Shown piece after piece: positions 1-11,840 of a DNA stretch of 64,000 nucleotides. Position numbers and translations under genes: made by a program. The notes under the pieces are model-generated. The model was not told the DNA's origin, ran no database searches, and worked only from the letters and a program-made list of their open reading frames with translations. How positions within the stretch are numbered: position 1 is the first letter of the stretch; each line of letters starts with the position of its first letter. This stretch comes from Sipunculus nudus (Eukaryota; Annelida; Sipuncula; Golfingiida; Sipunculidae): the NCBI GenBank assembly GCA_026874595.1, contig CM049309.1, forward strand, positions 28,091,033-28,155,032. Direction: 5' to 3'.

Positions 1-120
1 TTCCCATCTCAACTGTTTAGATGGGAATTCCCATCTCAGCTGGAAGACAGCTAGTTGAGATTGGAATTCCTATCTCAACTAGTTGCAATGGAATTCCCTT
101 CTCAACTAGTTGAGTTCCAA
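1..120. repeat. Cluster of short inverted repeats
   Basis: The first 120 bases repeat a GGAATTCC plus CATCTCAACTAGTTGAGAT theme several times in both orientations. TTCCCATCT and AGATGGGAA form a 9-bp stem at 1-27, and CTCAACTAGTTGAG is a perfect palindrome near 103-116. The repeat is cut by the window edge, so its full extent is unknown. It could be the end of a hairpin-rich non-autonomous element. Confidence 0.6.
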
Positions 121-660
121 ATTGAACTGGATCCCGATCTGCATTGTGACATTTTTAAAGTCATTGCATCCTGCAACAGCAACCTGGTTTATATATAGGC
201 TGCAAGTGATGAATATACCCATAAAGAGATTTCTTTCTTAATCAGTGTTAATATATATAGTGTTAGAATGTAAAAATGAATGTTTTTTTTTATTTTTCTA
301 TTTTTTTTGTATCTTTATTTTGAAATAGTGCTGGAAATATAGAAAAAAAGGCCAGTTTGAGGAAAAGGAGAAACTTCTTATGCTGCAGTCCTAGGAAGAA
401 TCATAATTAACATTACTAGCTAACTTGTTGGGGTTCTTCCTGGCTCATTTGTTCGGGGACTCCTACATGTATGTCCCAGTAGTAGAGTTACAAACTATAG
501 AATCAGGCTTCTGCTTTTTCAACTGTATTACCTATGTTATAATCATGTGCAAATACTATAAAATATATAGGGATCCTGTCTGAACAGCTTTAACTAACAA
601 ATAAAAGGTGCTTTTAAAGAGCATAAAAAGCATTAAATTTTACAAAAATGTCGTAAAAAC
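121..660. other. AT-rich interval, nothing recognised
   Basis: No coding region, RNA gene or clear repeat is visible here. The interval has T-runs and short TATATA patches only. Confidence 0.5.
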
Positions 661-2900
661 ATTTGAGCGAACCTGTGAGCTTATGCGATGGTGTGGCGTC
701 GTCCGGCGTCCGTCGTCCGTCGGCCGTCGTCTGTACGTTAACCCATACTATCTTGAAAACGGCAAGAGTTAGCATCAAGAAAATTTCTGCAAAAAATTAG
801 TCATTAAAAAACTCTATCGGATTTTGCTTATTTTTTGGCTAACTGCATTTTCTTAGATTTTATAGAGAAAAAGCTAAAACAACTTTAAAAATTTTCTTCT
901 CCGAAACTGTTCAGCCAAATTGTCCAATATTTCACAGAAATGATCCCTGGAACAATCTCTCTCAAATTTGTTCAAATGGTTTAAGTTCGGTGATTTTTGG
1001 CCGAGTTACAGGAAGTTGAACTCAGTCATCTGTCCAAAAAAGCATACTAAAATTACAATCTTAGAAACGGCTTGAGCTGTCATCAACAAATTTTATGCCA
1101 ATGTTGGTCATATGAGTCATGTCTGAAATTCAGGTATTGGTGGCGCCACCTGCATCGGACTTTTTTTAATGGGGGTCATCAGTGCCCATATCATACTGAC
1201 AGCTACAAAAAACTTCTTCTCTGAAACCATTTGGCTCAATTGTTTAATATCGCACAGAAATGATCCTAGGGTAGTGCTTTCTGAAGTTTGTTCAAATGGT
1301 CTCAGTTCAGTGTTTTTGGCTGAGTAATGGGAAGCTGAATTTAGTCATATGCCATAACAGCCCATTTTAGCTCAGTTGCTACAAAGATCTTCTTCTCAAA
1401 AACCACTGGGCCAAATTCTTAAATCTCACACATTAATTATTCTTAGATGTTGATAATTCAGGTTTGTTCAAATGGTTTTGGTTCAGTGATTTTTGGCTGA
1501 GTTATTGGAAGCTTAACTTAGCCATTTTGCTTTATTTTCCCATATGAGTTATAAACCTGCAAAACGTTTTTTGACTGACGCCACTGAGGCCAATTTGTTT
1601 AAATATTACAAGAATAATACCATGAATAATTCTTATAATAATTGTCTTTTATGGTTCCAAAGAATGAATTTTGGCTGAATAATAAAGATTGAATTGAGTC
1701 ATTTTACCATATATGTTAGCTGTGTGAAGCAGATACATCTAGCCTGGAACCAGTTTACCAGCATCCGTTACATCTTGCCTCCAGACATTTAGATTTCAGG
1801 TTATCTTTGGTTAATATTGACAAGAATGTTTTTTAAAAACTTTTAAAAAATGTACATTTATGATTTTAGATATTCCTCATGCCAGGCAATGTTTACAATC
1901 ACAGGTATACGTTAACCCATACTATTTCGAAAATGACTGGAGCTAGCATCATGTAATTTAATGCAAAAAATTAGCCATCTGAAAAAAATCTGCATTTTCT
2001 TAGATTTTATAGAGAAAAAGCTAAACACCTTTAACAATCTTCTCCTCTGAAATGGTCAAGCCTATTTGTTCAATATTTCACAGAAATAAACTTTTATACC
2101 ATCTCTCTCAAGTTTGTTCAAATGGTTCAAGTTCTGTGAATTTTGGCCGAATTACAGGAAGTTGAACCTAGTCATCTGTCCAAAAAAGCATACTAAAATG
2201 ACAATCTCAGATTAGGCCAGAGCTATCATCACCAAATTTTATTCCATTGTTGGTCACATGAGTCATATATGAAATTCAGGTATTGGTGGCGCCACCTGCA
2301 TTGACCGTTTTTTGTACGGGGGTCATTGGTCATCTGTATATCAACTCATAATTTCTCAGGAATTGCAGGAGCTACCGTCCCCAGATTTTATGCAATTATC
2401 TGTCACATATCAAATGTTGTGGGATTCAGCTTATGTTTTTTGCTATCTGCATTTACTTAGATTTTATAGGGGAAAAGCTGAAAAACCTTTAAAAGTCTTC
2501 TTGTAAACGGTCCAGCCAAATTGTTGAATATTTTACAGAAATGATCCCAGAGGCAAGCACACTCAAGTTTGTTCAAATGGTTTGCATTTGATGAATTTTA
2601 GTGGAGTTAAATGAATTTGAACGGTCATTTGGCCAAGTAAGCATACTGACATAGTTATCTCAGAAATGACAGAAGCTGGCATTACCAAGTATTGTGCAAA
2701 TGTTGGTCACATGACTCATATTTGAAGTTGCTTAAAATGTTTATGATGAAACTGTGAAGTTGAATCGTTCAATTTTTCCAAAGAATTATCGTAGGACATG
2801 GTTCTTTCAATAATATCAGAAAAACTTAAGTTGGTCTTATGGCCATTATTATGTCTAACTCAAACTGAGGACTGCAAAACTGTTCCTCTACAAAATTATT
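661..2900. repeat. Modular interspersed repeat, two ~1.15-kb direct units
   Basis: The head is rich in GTCCGGCGTCCG (about 695-730). Two diverged direct units follow: ACGTTAACCCATACTA occurs at 735 and 1,909, and the palindrome GGTGGCGCCACC at 1,139-1,150 and 2,285-2,296. Phrases such as TTTGTTCAAATGGTT and CAAATTGTT(C/T)AATAT recur inside each unit, so the units are themselves built from shorter modules. No protein is supported; short open frames here are chance. The family is the same as, or a sister of, the repeats at 3,948, 7,033, 33,291 and 38,894. Confidence 0.6.
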
Positions 2901-3947
2901 GTTTCAATTATAACTTCTGTTACATGTCACAAAAATTATTCTTAGGTGGCCTTTGTTCAAGTTTACTTGAATGATTTTTGGCAGAATTATTGGACCTTTA
3001 AACATGAAAGAACTGAATCTTTTATTTTTCTAGATATTTTGATAAAAAGTTTATGAATATTTCAGCTTGAAAAAAAGCATTTTAGCCAAAGTCTCTCAGT
3101 ATGTGTAAACAGATTTGCCAACAGGCCAAGATTGTGTCTGTATATTTACATAGGTTAAGAAACTGCCAACTGTTTCAGATTTGGCAATAGATCAAGAGTT
3201 CATTCAGTGCAGCCAGCAGATATAGGTCAAGAGTTCAGTCAGTGCAGCCAAGCACAAGGCATGAGATCCCCTCATGGGTGACATGTGAACACCTCATGGG
3301 CACCATGTGATCACCTCATGGGTGTAATGCCCCTCAGGGCTGCATGTGGAGCCAATCTATTTATAGCTTTGGCAGACTGCCGACTGTATCAGATTAGGCA
3401 ACAGGTCAAGAGTTCACTCAGTGCAGCCAGGTACAGGTCAAAAGTTCACCCAGTCTAGCGAGGTGCAGGTCATGAGTTCACTCAGTGCAGTAGCCTGAGC
3501 TAGCAAATTTGTCACAGTTAACTCGGGCAACTGCCTTTCTAACCTAAGCGTTGTCAGCCCCATGCATCAGACTTAAGGTAAGGTTGATGTATTGGCCTAA
3601 TATTTTGACCTGTCTATGTGTCTTTGATGGGTTTCTCGTTCACAAGACAGGTGTCACCACCTACAATGACATTTGCACAGTGTGTGACTTTTGTGCCTGC
3701 TTATTTCTATGGAGGAATTTGATATATCATCCTGAAATTGGGCATATTTATACCTATCGTATTTTAATTATCGTATACTTGTCGTGTACAAGACTGGTGA
3801 TGCCACCTACAATAATTTTTTGCACAGTGTGTGTCCCTGCTTATTTCTCAGGAGGGGTTTGATATATCAGTCTGAACTTGGGCATATATATATATCTCTG
3901 AAACCTTTTAGTATATAAGACTGGTGGTGCCAGCTACAATCATTTTT
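2901..3947. repeat. Degenerate repeat region with a small GTTCA(C/G)TCAGTGCAGCC minisatellite
   Basis: Between about 3,197 and 3,490 the phrase AGTTCACTCAGTGCAGCC recurs at irregular ~30-50 bp spacing, next to repeated CTCATGGG phrases. From 3,600 to 3,940 three modules end in a degenerate GGTG..GCCACC element (near 3,652, 3,799 and 3,931), and the last runs into the repeat starting at 3,948. No gene is supported. Confidence 0.45.
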
Positions 3948-5228
3948 AGCTCAGCTGACTGTAAGTCAACTGAGGTATAGGAATGGCGCTTTGTCTGTCG
4001 TCTGTCTGGATGTCCGGCCGTCCGTTAGCAGGGCACAAATCATAACAGCTGGTCCTAGAAACTTCTAAGTGAACATCCAGGGAGGTCAATAAAAATTTCC
4101 TTGGAAACCTGAAATGAGGTCACTGCGACCTTTTTCCTTCGAGCTATGGGGCTTGAAAGTACCCCCCAGAATAGTATAAAATTTTATACAAAACCTCCAA
4201 TATCTTGATAATAAATGCATGGTTTGTCATGAATCTTGCCTTGAATATTGACCACGACTAGTTTTGTCAGTTTCTGAAACGTGGTGGTTTTCCTATTTTA
4301 ACAAATATTTTTTCTATTTATTTACTATAAAATGACAACAATCATGTCAGTTTCTCAGCTGTCATTACATCTTGTGTCCCAAAACCTGTTGTGTTTATTG
4401 ATCACAAGTGGATGCCCTTTACTAATCACCCTGTCCGTCAGTCTGTCTGTTTGTATGTCTGTCTGTCTGTCAATCCGTCCATCCACACAAAGTAGTTTCT
4501 AGATGATAACTCCAGTTAAGTTTGATATATTGGTTCCAAACTTAAATTATAAATGGTCCACCACTAAAGTAAGAACCATGTTGATTTTGGGGTCCAACGG
4601 TCAAAGGTCAAAGTCACAGGACCCATTTCTTTCAAAGGAATGCATATGCATTTGAAGCCAAACTTTTCATCGCAAATCTTCCATCTTCAAGATATTGCTA
4701 ACCTGCCACTAGGGGAAGATTCTGTTTGATTTTTGGGTCATAGGTCAAAGGTCTAGGTCACAGGGCCCATCCATTCACAAATTGGTTCATGAATGATAAT
4801 TCTGCTTTGGATAGACAGACTGGCTTCAAACTTGATTTAATAAAGACCAACCACATATGTAAATTCATTTTGATTTTCAGGGTCCGGCGATCTAAGTGGA
4901 AGGTCACAGAAGCCACATCTTTAAAAAGATTGTGGATGCACTGTAAATCAAACTTTTCATCCTGAACTTTCCAACGATCACACATCGCTTACTTGCCCAA
5001 AGTGAGGAAACCTGTAGAATTTGAGGTTATCTGGTCAGAGGTCAAGGTCACTTTTTAAAAGATTGTTACAATAATCCTAATGCTGCAAGTCCAAGGATAT
5101 TAAGTTCTAAGATTTTTTGGTTACAAGTTCATTGGTTAAGGTCACAGGACTGTCATTCTGAAAAATTTCTTTCAAAATATCCTTATAGACAAATTCAACT
5201 GAGCGTTGAGACCCATGGGTCCCTAGTT
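3948..5228 (+). repeat. Interspersed repeat copy A (AGCTCAGCTGACT head)
   Basis: The copy starts AGCTCAGCTGACTGTAAGTC, then has CTGTC/CCGTCCG-rich sequence and GCACAAATC. It ends with AGCGTTGAGACCCATGGGTC. The same head and tail bracket the copy at 7,033-8,859, and in reverse orientation the copy at 38,894-39,900, which defines the family. Internal phrases (TCAAAGGTCAAAGTCACAGGACCCAT) repeat. It has no coding content and I do not know its published name. Confidence 0.65.
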
Positions 5229-5414
5229 GTGTTGTGTGCACCCATGCCAGAATTTCAGCTGTGATGTTTGTGTAATTGTTTCTTATTCAAAATGTTTAGT
5301 ACCATTGTTCATTACATGAGAAGTCATGGTCCAGCATTGAAGCATTATACCTGGTGTATTTCCTAATGCACAGGTTCGCATTAGGCCTGTAGGCCTTGTT
5401 AAAAAATCTTAAAA

Positions 5415-5682
5415 GTGAGTGGGAGGCCTGACATTGCTGACACTTTGTCGCGCGCACATCGGAAAACATCTGATGAGATTGAGGATACACAGATCAGAGA
5501 GAGAGAGAGAGAGAAATACGTATGCACAGTCTAATTGAAAACGTTCCAGTTAGTGAGAGCAGAATGAAAGCAATACAGCGCAACACAGAAAGATGAAACA
5601 CTGTGTAAACTGAAAACTCAGATAGGCCTACAGTTAGGATGGCCAGAGGCCAAGAGAAAAACTGATGCATATCTCATATACT
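5415..5682 (+). pseudogene. Ty3/gypsy element 1: RNase H end and start of integrase region
   Basis: This is the left surviving piece of a Ty3/gypsy polyprotein. The peptide ADTLSRA, the usual end of the gypsy RNase H domain, reads at 5,436-5,456. After a GA microsatellite (about 5,493-5,513) the frame shifts and reads a segment typical of the RNase H-integrase linker (ENVPVSESRM). It then returns to the first frame, giving KDETLCKLK...GWPEAKRKTD up to 5,682. The next residues expected in this family, RPYW, lie 9.9 kb away at 15,637, so an insertion splits the gene here. Several stops and frameshifts make it a relic. Reverse transcriptase is not visible upstream; the repeat ending at 5,228 may have replaced it. 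Confidence 0.8.
5493..5513. repeat. GA microsatellite inside gypsy pol
   Basis: About ten GA dinucleotides lie within coding-derived sequence. The reading frame of the gypsy relic differs before and after it, so expansion or contraction of this tract is the simplest cause of the local frameshift. Confidence 0.7.
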
Positions 5683-6440
5683 GGGGAAATCCTAAAAGTG
5701 TTTATGACAGGGGGTGTCAAAGGTCCCTTGATTGATTCTGATGTATTTTTTTCCATAGAATCCAATGAGCCCAGGGGCCCTTTCGTTTTTTGCATATATT
5801 TAATGAGCTAATTTGCATATTAGTATAAATTACCGGAAATTAATAAATAATACAGTAAATTTGGCAGAAAAATGACCGAGTATAGTTTATTGGGAACGAA
5901 TTATTCAACTGTTTTCACTTAAAACATAAGTCTATTCAAAATTATGGTTTATTATGTATTGTTGGCATCATTTTGTAAAGTTAATTTGCATATAAATGTA
6001 TCATTTTATCAGCTTATTTGCATTTGTATGTACGTATATGTTTAACATGAAAATTGACACAATTTAATATTAGAAAATCATGGATGTCATTTGGTAATAT
6101 TTATTCAGTGCTACTGAAATTGTGTCTGCTTGCTTAGGTGCCATGTTGTAATTGGTCTTTCCAGAATACATGTCCACTGAATACAGAATTAGCTAATTTG
6201 CATATGTAATGAGACACGGGTTAAATCGTGATTATCGCATTCATGTGTGTAAAATAAGCAAGCAGTACATGCATTTATGGGTTTCTGATGTCAAGAAACT
6301 CGTTTTTACATGTTAGAAGGCAATATTTTACGTTTAAAATAGACTTTGCACTTATTTTAGGGGATAAATTTAATAAATACCAATAGTTATAAGGCCGAAC
6401 TAGCGGAAATAGTACCCATTTTATATTCTGGGGATGTTTT
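5683..6440 (+). repeat. Left terminal inverted repeat of the 9.9-kb element
   Basis: This arm pairs with 14,740-15,628 in reverse orientation. A partial second copy of the tip sequence (CTGGGGATGTTTTGCTAAAAGTG, then TTTATGATCCGGGTGTCAAA) appears near 6,416-6,520, so the terminus has a subterminal direct duplicate. Confidence 0.75.
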
Positions 6441-6747
6441 GCTAAAAGTGAAAGAATAATTTATCCCTATCAGGTATAAAGAAGAAATCCTACAAATATT
6501 TTATGATCCGGGTGTCAAATGTCGCTTGGTTAGTACTTATTTTATATGTTTTCTGTAGAACCCATTTGCATATCTAATAATATAATTTATACAATTAATA
6601 TATACAATACTAAAATATGTACATGTATTTAAATTTGAGGTATACTTCATAATATTTTTTTTTCTCCGCTTATATGTTTTATGTATACTTTAAACAGGTG
6701 TTCAAGGAAGGAGAGGTAACTTTACTAAGCTGTTCTTGTTGTAGTTT

Positions 6748-6842
6748 GTGCATGTTATCCAGTATTTTCTATTCAGTTCAAGTTATGATTTCCTGCTGTG
6801 CATGTTATCTAGTATTTTCTATTCAGTCCAAGTTATGATTTT
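6748..6842 (+). repeat. 50-bp tandem duplication
   Basis: GTGCATGTTATC(C/T)AGTATTTTC starts at 6,748 and again at 6,798, with two near-identical 50-bp units. It lies in non-coding sequence inside the long-TIR element. Confidence 0.8.
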
Positions 6843-7032
6843 TCTTGGAATAAGCGATCTTTTACACATATCAAAGGTAGGTTTGTTTTCTATATACTCA
6901 ATTTTCAACAATGGCTACAGTTATATGTTCTTGCCGTTATATTTTATGCATGTTTCCATTATTTTTGTTTAGTTAAAATGATGTTTTCTTCTTGGAATAA
7001 GCTATCTTTTGCACACATTAAAGGTAGTTTTT

Positions 7033-8859
7033 AGCTCAGCTGACTGAAAGTCATCTGAGCTAAAGCGATCACTCTCTGTCCGGCGTCCGTCCGGCTGGCC
7101 GTCCGGCCGTCCGTTAATAGGGCACAAATCGTAACCGCTAGACCTGGAATCTTCTAACTTGACATCCTGGGAGGTCCATAAAAAATCTCCTCGGAAACCT
7201 GAAATTTGGTCTCTGTTACCTATTTTTTATAAGCTATGGGTCTCGTAAGTACCCCCCAGAATAACAAAATATTTGATACAAAAACTTCAGTACCTGAATA
7301 ACTACTGCCTTGACCACCATAATTTTTTTGCATGAATATTGATCATGGAGTGTTCCATCAGTTCCTGCAAACTGGTGGTGCCACCTGTACTTTTTCTAAT
7401 TTTTACGATATTTTTATCTCTATTTTTGATACCTACAAAGCAGCTGTCATCTTTCAACAGGGCACAGATCTTAACCGCTCGACCTGGAATCTTCAAACTT
7501 GACATCCTGATAAGTCCATGAAATACCTCCTTTAAAACCCAAAATTAGGTCTCTGTTACCCATATTCTCCGAGCAATGGAGCTTGTAAGTAGCCTCCAGA
7601 AGAATCAAAGATTTGATACCAAAGCTCAAGTATCTGAATAACTACTGTATTGATCGCATTGATTTATTGCATGAATATTGATTATGGAGTGTTCCATCAG
7701 TTCCTGCTAACTGGTGGCGCCACCTGTACTTTTTCTAATTTTAACGATTTTTTTCTCTATTTTTGATACTTTCAAAGAAGCTGTCATCTGTCAACAGTGC
7801 ACAAATCCTAACCGCTGGACCTTGAATCTTCTAACTTGACATCAAAGGAGGACCATGAAAAGTCTCTATGGAAATCTGAAATACGGTCTATGTTACCCAT
7901 ATCCTCCGAGCTATGGGGCTCGAAAATACCCCCAGGATAATTAAAAATGTGAAACAAAAAACTCTGCGTTAATTTCTATAGAACTCCTCTGAGACCCTTG
8001 GACCAATCTTTCTGAAACCCAGCATAGTTGTTCCTTCACCTATGTTTTTGTGCCTAACAAAGAAAGGTGGCCCCATCAGCAGTCCTTTCTGTGCAGTACG
8101 AATCTGGGTGTCTTTTAGATAACAGGCCATATCTCAGAAGTGGCTCAATGCATTGTGCTGAAATTTTGCATGTCCATAGATCTTGGATCTCTCTATCACA
8201 TATATGAGACTGGTGGCGCCACTTACAATATTTTTTGCGTAGTGTCCATCTGTGCATTTGCCATCTGTTCGTCTTAGTGGTTCTTCAATGTATTGGGCAT
8301 GTTCATAGATCCTCAATACCTACATCTCGTAAACGAGATGGGTGCCGCCGTCTGCAGTCGTTTTCACGTGGCATCCATCGGTATATTTGCTTTTAGTGAA
8401 AATTGCTCGTATCTCAGGAATGGTTCAAGATATTGCTCTGAAATATGGCATGTCCATCCATCTTCGAAAGTTTTCTCTTTAACCAGACAGGTGGCGCCAC
8501 ATACTTCCCCGGTTTTGTCGAATAAATAAATGGCCTTTTCTCAGGAGTGATTTGCTGTATTGGCCTGAATTGGTGCATGCCCATAGATCATGGACTCCTC
8601 CATCTTGTACTCAAGTGTGGTGGTACCATCTATATGCCTACATATGCTTTGGGTGAAAATTGCTCATATCTTAGGAGTGGTTCAGATATTGGTCTGAAAT
8701 TTGGCATGTCAATCCTTCTTGGAGAGTTTTCTTATAAACCAGACATTTCTAAGGACTCTTCACAAAATTCATAATTTTTTAGCACTCTGACAGTCATTTT
8801 GCTCATTGTTCAACATTCCTTGAATTCAGCAGAGCGTCATGGCCCATGGGCCACTAGTT
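7033..8859 (+). repeat. Interspersed repeat copy B, full length
   Basis: This copy has the head AGCTCAGCTGACTGAAAGTC and a GTCCGGCGTCCGTCCGG block. It then has repeated ~339-bp modules (GGTGG(C/T)GCCACCTGTAC at 7,374 and 7,713), later modules with GGTGGCGCCACT/A (8,212 and 8,489), and the tail AGCGTCATGGCCCATGGGCC. It is nested inside the long-TIR element. It has no protein-coding content. Confidence 0.7.
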
Positions 8860-9043
8860 CTATTTACTGTCTGTAAAGGCTAAGATAAATTGATGTGTAA
8901 TAAACTACCATTCTATGATTTATTTTATTGTATGAACACATAGGTATTGTTTATGACAGGTTTAACATTGAAGTACGTGCTGTTTTCTTTTCAGTAATTA
9001 TGTACAGACAACTATTGAATGAGTGAAAAGTTACCAGGACAAT

Positions 9044-9956
9044 ATGCTTGCCACGCCATACCTGCAACCAGAGACAGATGAACCTAAATGTTTATTATGC
9101 AATCATACAATACAGAAGTATGAGTTGAAACAATCCTTCAGAGCCTCCGGCTGGAAAAGCGTTGAAGAAAAGTCAAAAGTTTTGGCAGAGATTAATGTCT
9201 CAGTAGAGGAAGACAAATACAGAGAATTTACCAAAGTTTTGGAAAGACTGGCCGAAGTTCAGACTGAAGACCGTAATAATACTGTTCATGGCAGCTGCCG
9301 TATTTCATTCAGGAATCACTGTGACAATAAACTGAAGCAATACCGTAAAATAGTGACTGAATCTCCCTCAGAAGAATGTCTAACCAAAGAATCTGGAGAT
9401 GAATCCGCCGAATTGTCAGAGAGAAATAAACGGCATTCTGAGAGAGTGGTAAGGCAAACAAAAAGACTTTGTTTTGTGTGTAACAAAGTTACAAAGAGTG
9501 ATTCGAAACCATACAATCAAGGTGGTTTAGGATGATGTTCTGAGCAAAGATCTAAGAAAAAAACTGGCAGATAGTATGAAGAGAAGGAATATTTCCGGAG
9601 AAAAGTATGTGGAAGCAGCAAAGAGACTGTTACTATTAATGAGTGGGCCTGCTTATGATATTTTTGCCACAGATGTGTATTATCACAAGAACTGTTATTT
9701 AAACTTTTTCCGTGAGCGAGAAAGCAAGGAATTTGTGTGGAATGCCGGCATCTGTGAGAAAACTTCAAACGTCAAAGGAGAGTTTCTTGATCTGGTACGT
9801 AAGAGAGTCATTCAGTATAAGAAAGCATATTTCCTCACAGACTTAATGCGAGATGTGGAAGAAATGTCCTCCGATGCTGAGCTTGATGAATCATTTGTTA
9901 GTTATACCTACGAATCAAAAGATCTTCTTGCCCACACATTTGAAAATAAGATATAG
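9044..9956 (+). pseudogene. EADTR-family gene, N-terminal cysteine modules
   Basis: The first ATG in the open stretch is at 9,044. A splice-acceptor-like TTTTCTTTTCAG lies just upstream at about 8,983-8,994, so an upstream exon is possible. Module 1 has CLLC (9,089) and later VHGSC...FRNH, a Cys2...His-Cys arrangement. Module 2 has LCFVCNK near 9,466, a frameshift and stop at about 9,515-9,540, then YYHKNCYLNFF. The two modules look like tandem zinc-binding domains of one design. Then comes an acidic, charged stretch (EEMSSDAELDE). The frame closes at 9,956, and the next frame resumes within about 20 bp without loss of the expected order. Confidence 0.65.
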
Positions 9957-9967
9957 CATTTTATAAA

Positions 9968-11341
9968 GAAAAGACTACATCAAAGCTGATAATTCTTTGC
10001 ATCAATATAAACCCTTGTACATATGCTGTGGCCACGATGAATAGAGCAGGACTGAGATTTGATGATTTGACCAAAGCTTTTGATAGAATTGTGCTTCGAA
10101 AGGTATTATAATCAAAAATACAGGCTTGGCCTATGACTCCAGAGGAGCTTCTTGAGCAGCTTGATGATGCAGGATCTCTGAATCACATATTTAATGCGGT
10201 TGCATGGTCAGTGAACCATACTTTCGGAATAAAACAGTTTGGTTACGCAAAAACCAACAGCATATCCTTATCTGAGAAAATATGGGCCATCGCAAGTGAC
10301 TGGCAGTCCCTAGTTACCTATGATAATTTTTCTAAAAGCACAGCATTGAGCTTGATTGTGAATAGGCTTAAAGGGAGCAAAGAGGTTGCATTCTTGCTCA
10401 ACAAGTGTGGTCATGGCATTTCATATAAAGCTATCAGACTCTTGACCTATTCATGGGCACAGAATGTCAAGTGTGGCGTACCAGCAGCTATAACACCCGG
10501 GAAACCTTTCCATATTACACTTGACAACTCAGATGGGAAGCAGCAGACATTGACTGGAACAGAGACAACGCATCATACAAATGGCACCATTTTTCAGATA
10601 AACTCTGCAGCGCCTCGGGAAGTTGTACCAACACCTTCAGAGAAAACAGAAGATAAACTGCATATGAAAGATGAAGACGGTATGGATTATGGAATCACCA
10701 GAAAGGTTAACCCTCCTGCAGTGCCAGAGTTTGAAGACAAACCTCAGATGGATTTGCTTGAATGGTGTTTAGCAAGGGATATAGCATGGGTTGTTGCAGG
10801 TTCCCTTGGAACTACATATCTACTAGAAGAGGAATCTGATGTTCCAACATATATATTTTCTTGGACGGCTTTCATGATAGCAGTCACAAATTCAGACACA
10901 CAGAAAGCATGCCTGGAATATCTAGAGGTTGTCCCATTACCACCAAATGATACAGTCTGTAAATACTACTTGAATATGATGCTTCAAATGGCAGATGAGA
11001 CAGAGGAAGACTGTGTCTTTGCTCATTCTGATCAGGCCATTTATTCTAAGATGTTGTTAATTCAGTGGCTGCATCAAGGGAGGTATGACAAAATTTTTAA
11101 CCTAATGGGTGGTTTCCACACAGTGTTGATGAACCTGAAGATTCTGCACAAGAAGTATGCAGCCCTGGGGCTTAGAGAATGTTTGGTAGACTGTGGAGCA
11201 ATTGCTGAGGGATCCTCGGTACAGGCAGTGGAAGGGCGTAACTATTTTAGAAGTGTACTTTTACACAAGCAGTCATTCGAGGCCTTGCTGCGGTACAGAA
11301 TAGAGAAACGTGGACGAAAAGAAGTTTTCACAAGATTTTAG
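9968..11341 (+). pseudogene. EADTR-family gene, central region
   Basis: One plus frame is open from about 9,968 to 11,341 except for a stop near 10,109. It reads helical sequence (MTPEELLEQLDDAG...), then DNSDGKQQTLTG at about 10,523 and THHTNG. It continues with a low-complexity linker, a hydrophobic and aromatic region, and LMGGFHTVLMNL near 11,101 followed by LVDCGAIAEGSS. The last part (GGFHT...G.L..GS) is the most conserved block of the family as I know it. This 1.37-kb stretch is the best preserved part of the relic. The catalytic role of this region is unknown to me. Confidence 0.7.
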
Positions 11342-11840
11342 GGAGCATGTCACCAACCTCAGGAAGGAGCCTAATCCTGAGAATCTGAAGGCAACTGTGA
11401 ATACAAGCGAATTCCAATTGATGTGTGGGGAGCTTCTTACAACAACTGGGACTGATTCCATGATGAAGGTGGCTTACATTCGCGATGTGTCCAACCTGAT
11501 CAGTGCTGTACGCGAGAGCAGTATTGAGCGGCACTTGCAAGCTGAGAGAGCTCTCTTGCCCAATCTGTTCGCTTTTGGACACCAAAACTTTGCCCGATTT
11601 CTTACATATCAGCATGTTATGCTGGAGCAGCTCAAAAATTCTAAAACCGAATACCTGGAGAGAGCTAAAGACCAATGGTTTTGGTGGCAGCTTGTCAGGG
11701 GAACCGTTTCTACTGTGCACGGAGATTACATAACAGAGACCACGATTAATCGGGAAGTAAAGGTGAGAGGTGGGCCCATGCAGGGTGGATACAGTATTTC
11801 ACTTCCAGCAAATGACACGATTATTACAGTCAGTGGCTAA
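11310..11840 (+). pseudogene. EADTR-family gene, helical AER/NYAR-type region
   Basis: After an overlap frameshift with the preceding fragment, this frame reads a helical segment with LQAERALLPNLFAFGHQNFARF, then WFWWQLVRGTVSTVHGDYITETTINREVK and a glycine-rich patch. In relatives this order (AER, H..YAR, then a W...D..IE..INR block) follows the GGFHT region, so the collinearity supports one ancestral gene. It ends at a stop at 11,838-11,840. Minus-strand open frames across it are shadows. Confidence 0.65.

Noticed and set aside
3551-3862. 103-codon plus-strand open frame with Cys-rich look
   Set aside because: It crosses modules of the interspersed repeat family, and the Cys spacing follows the repeat phrases.
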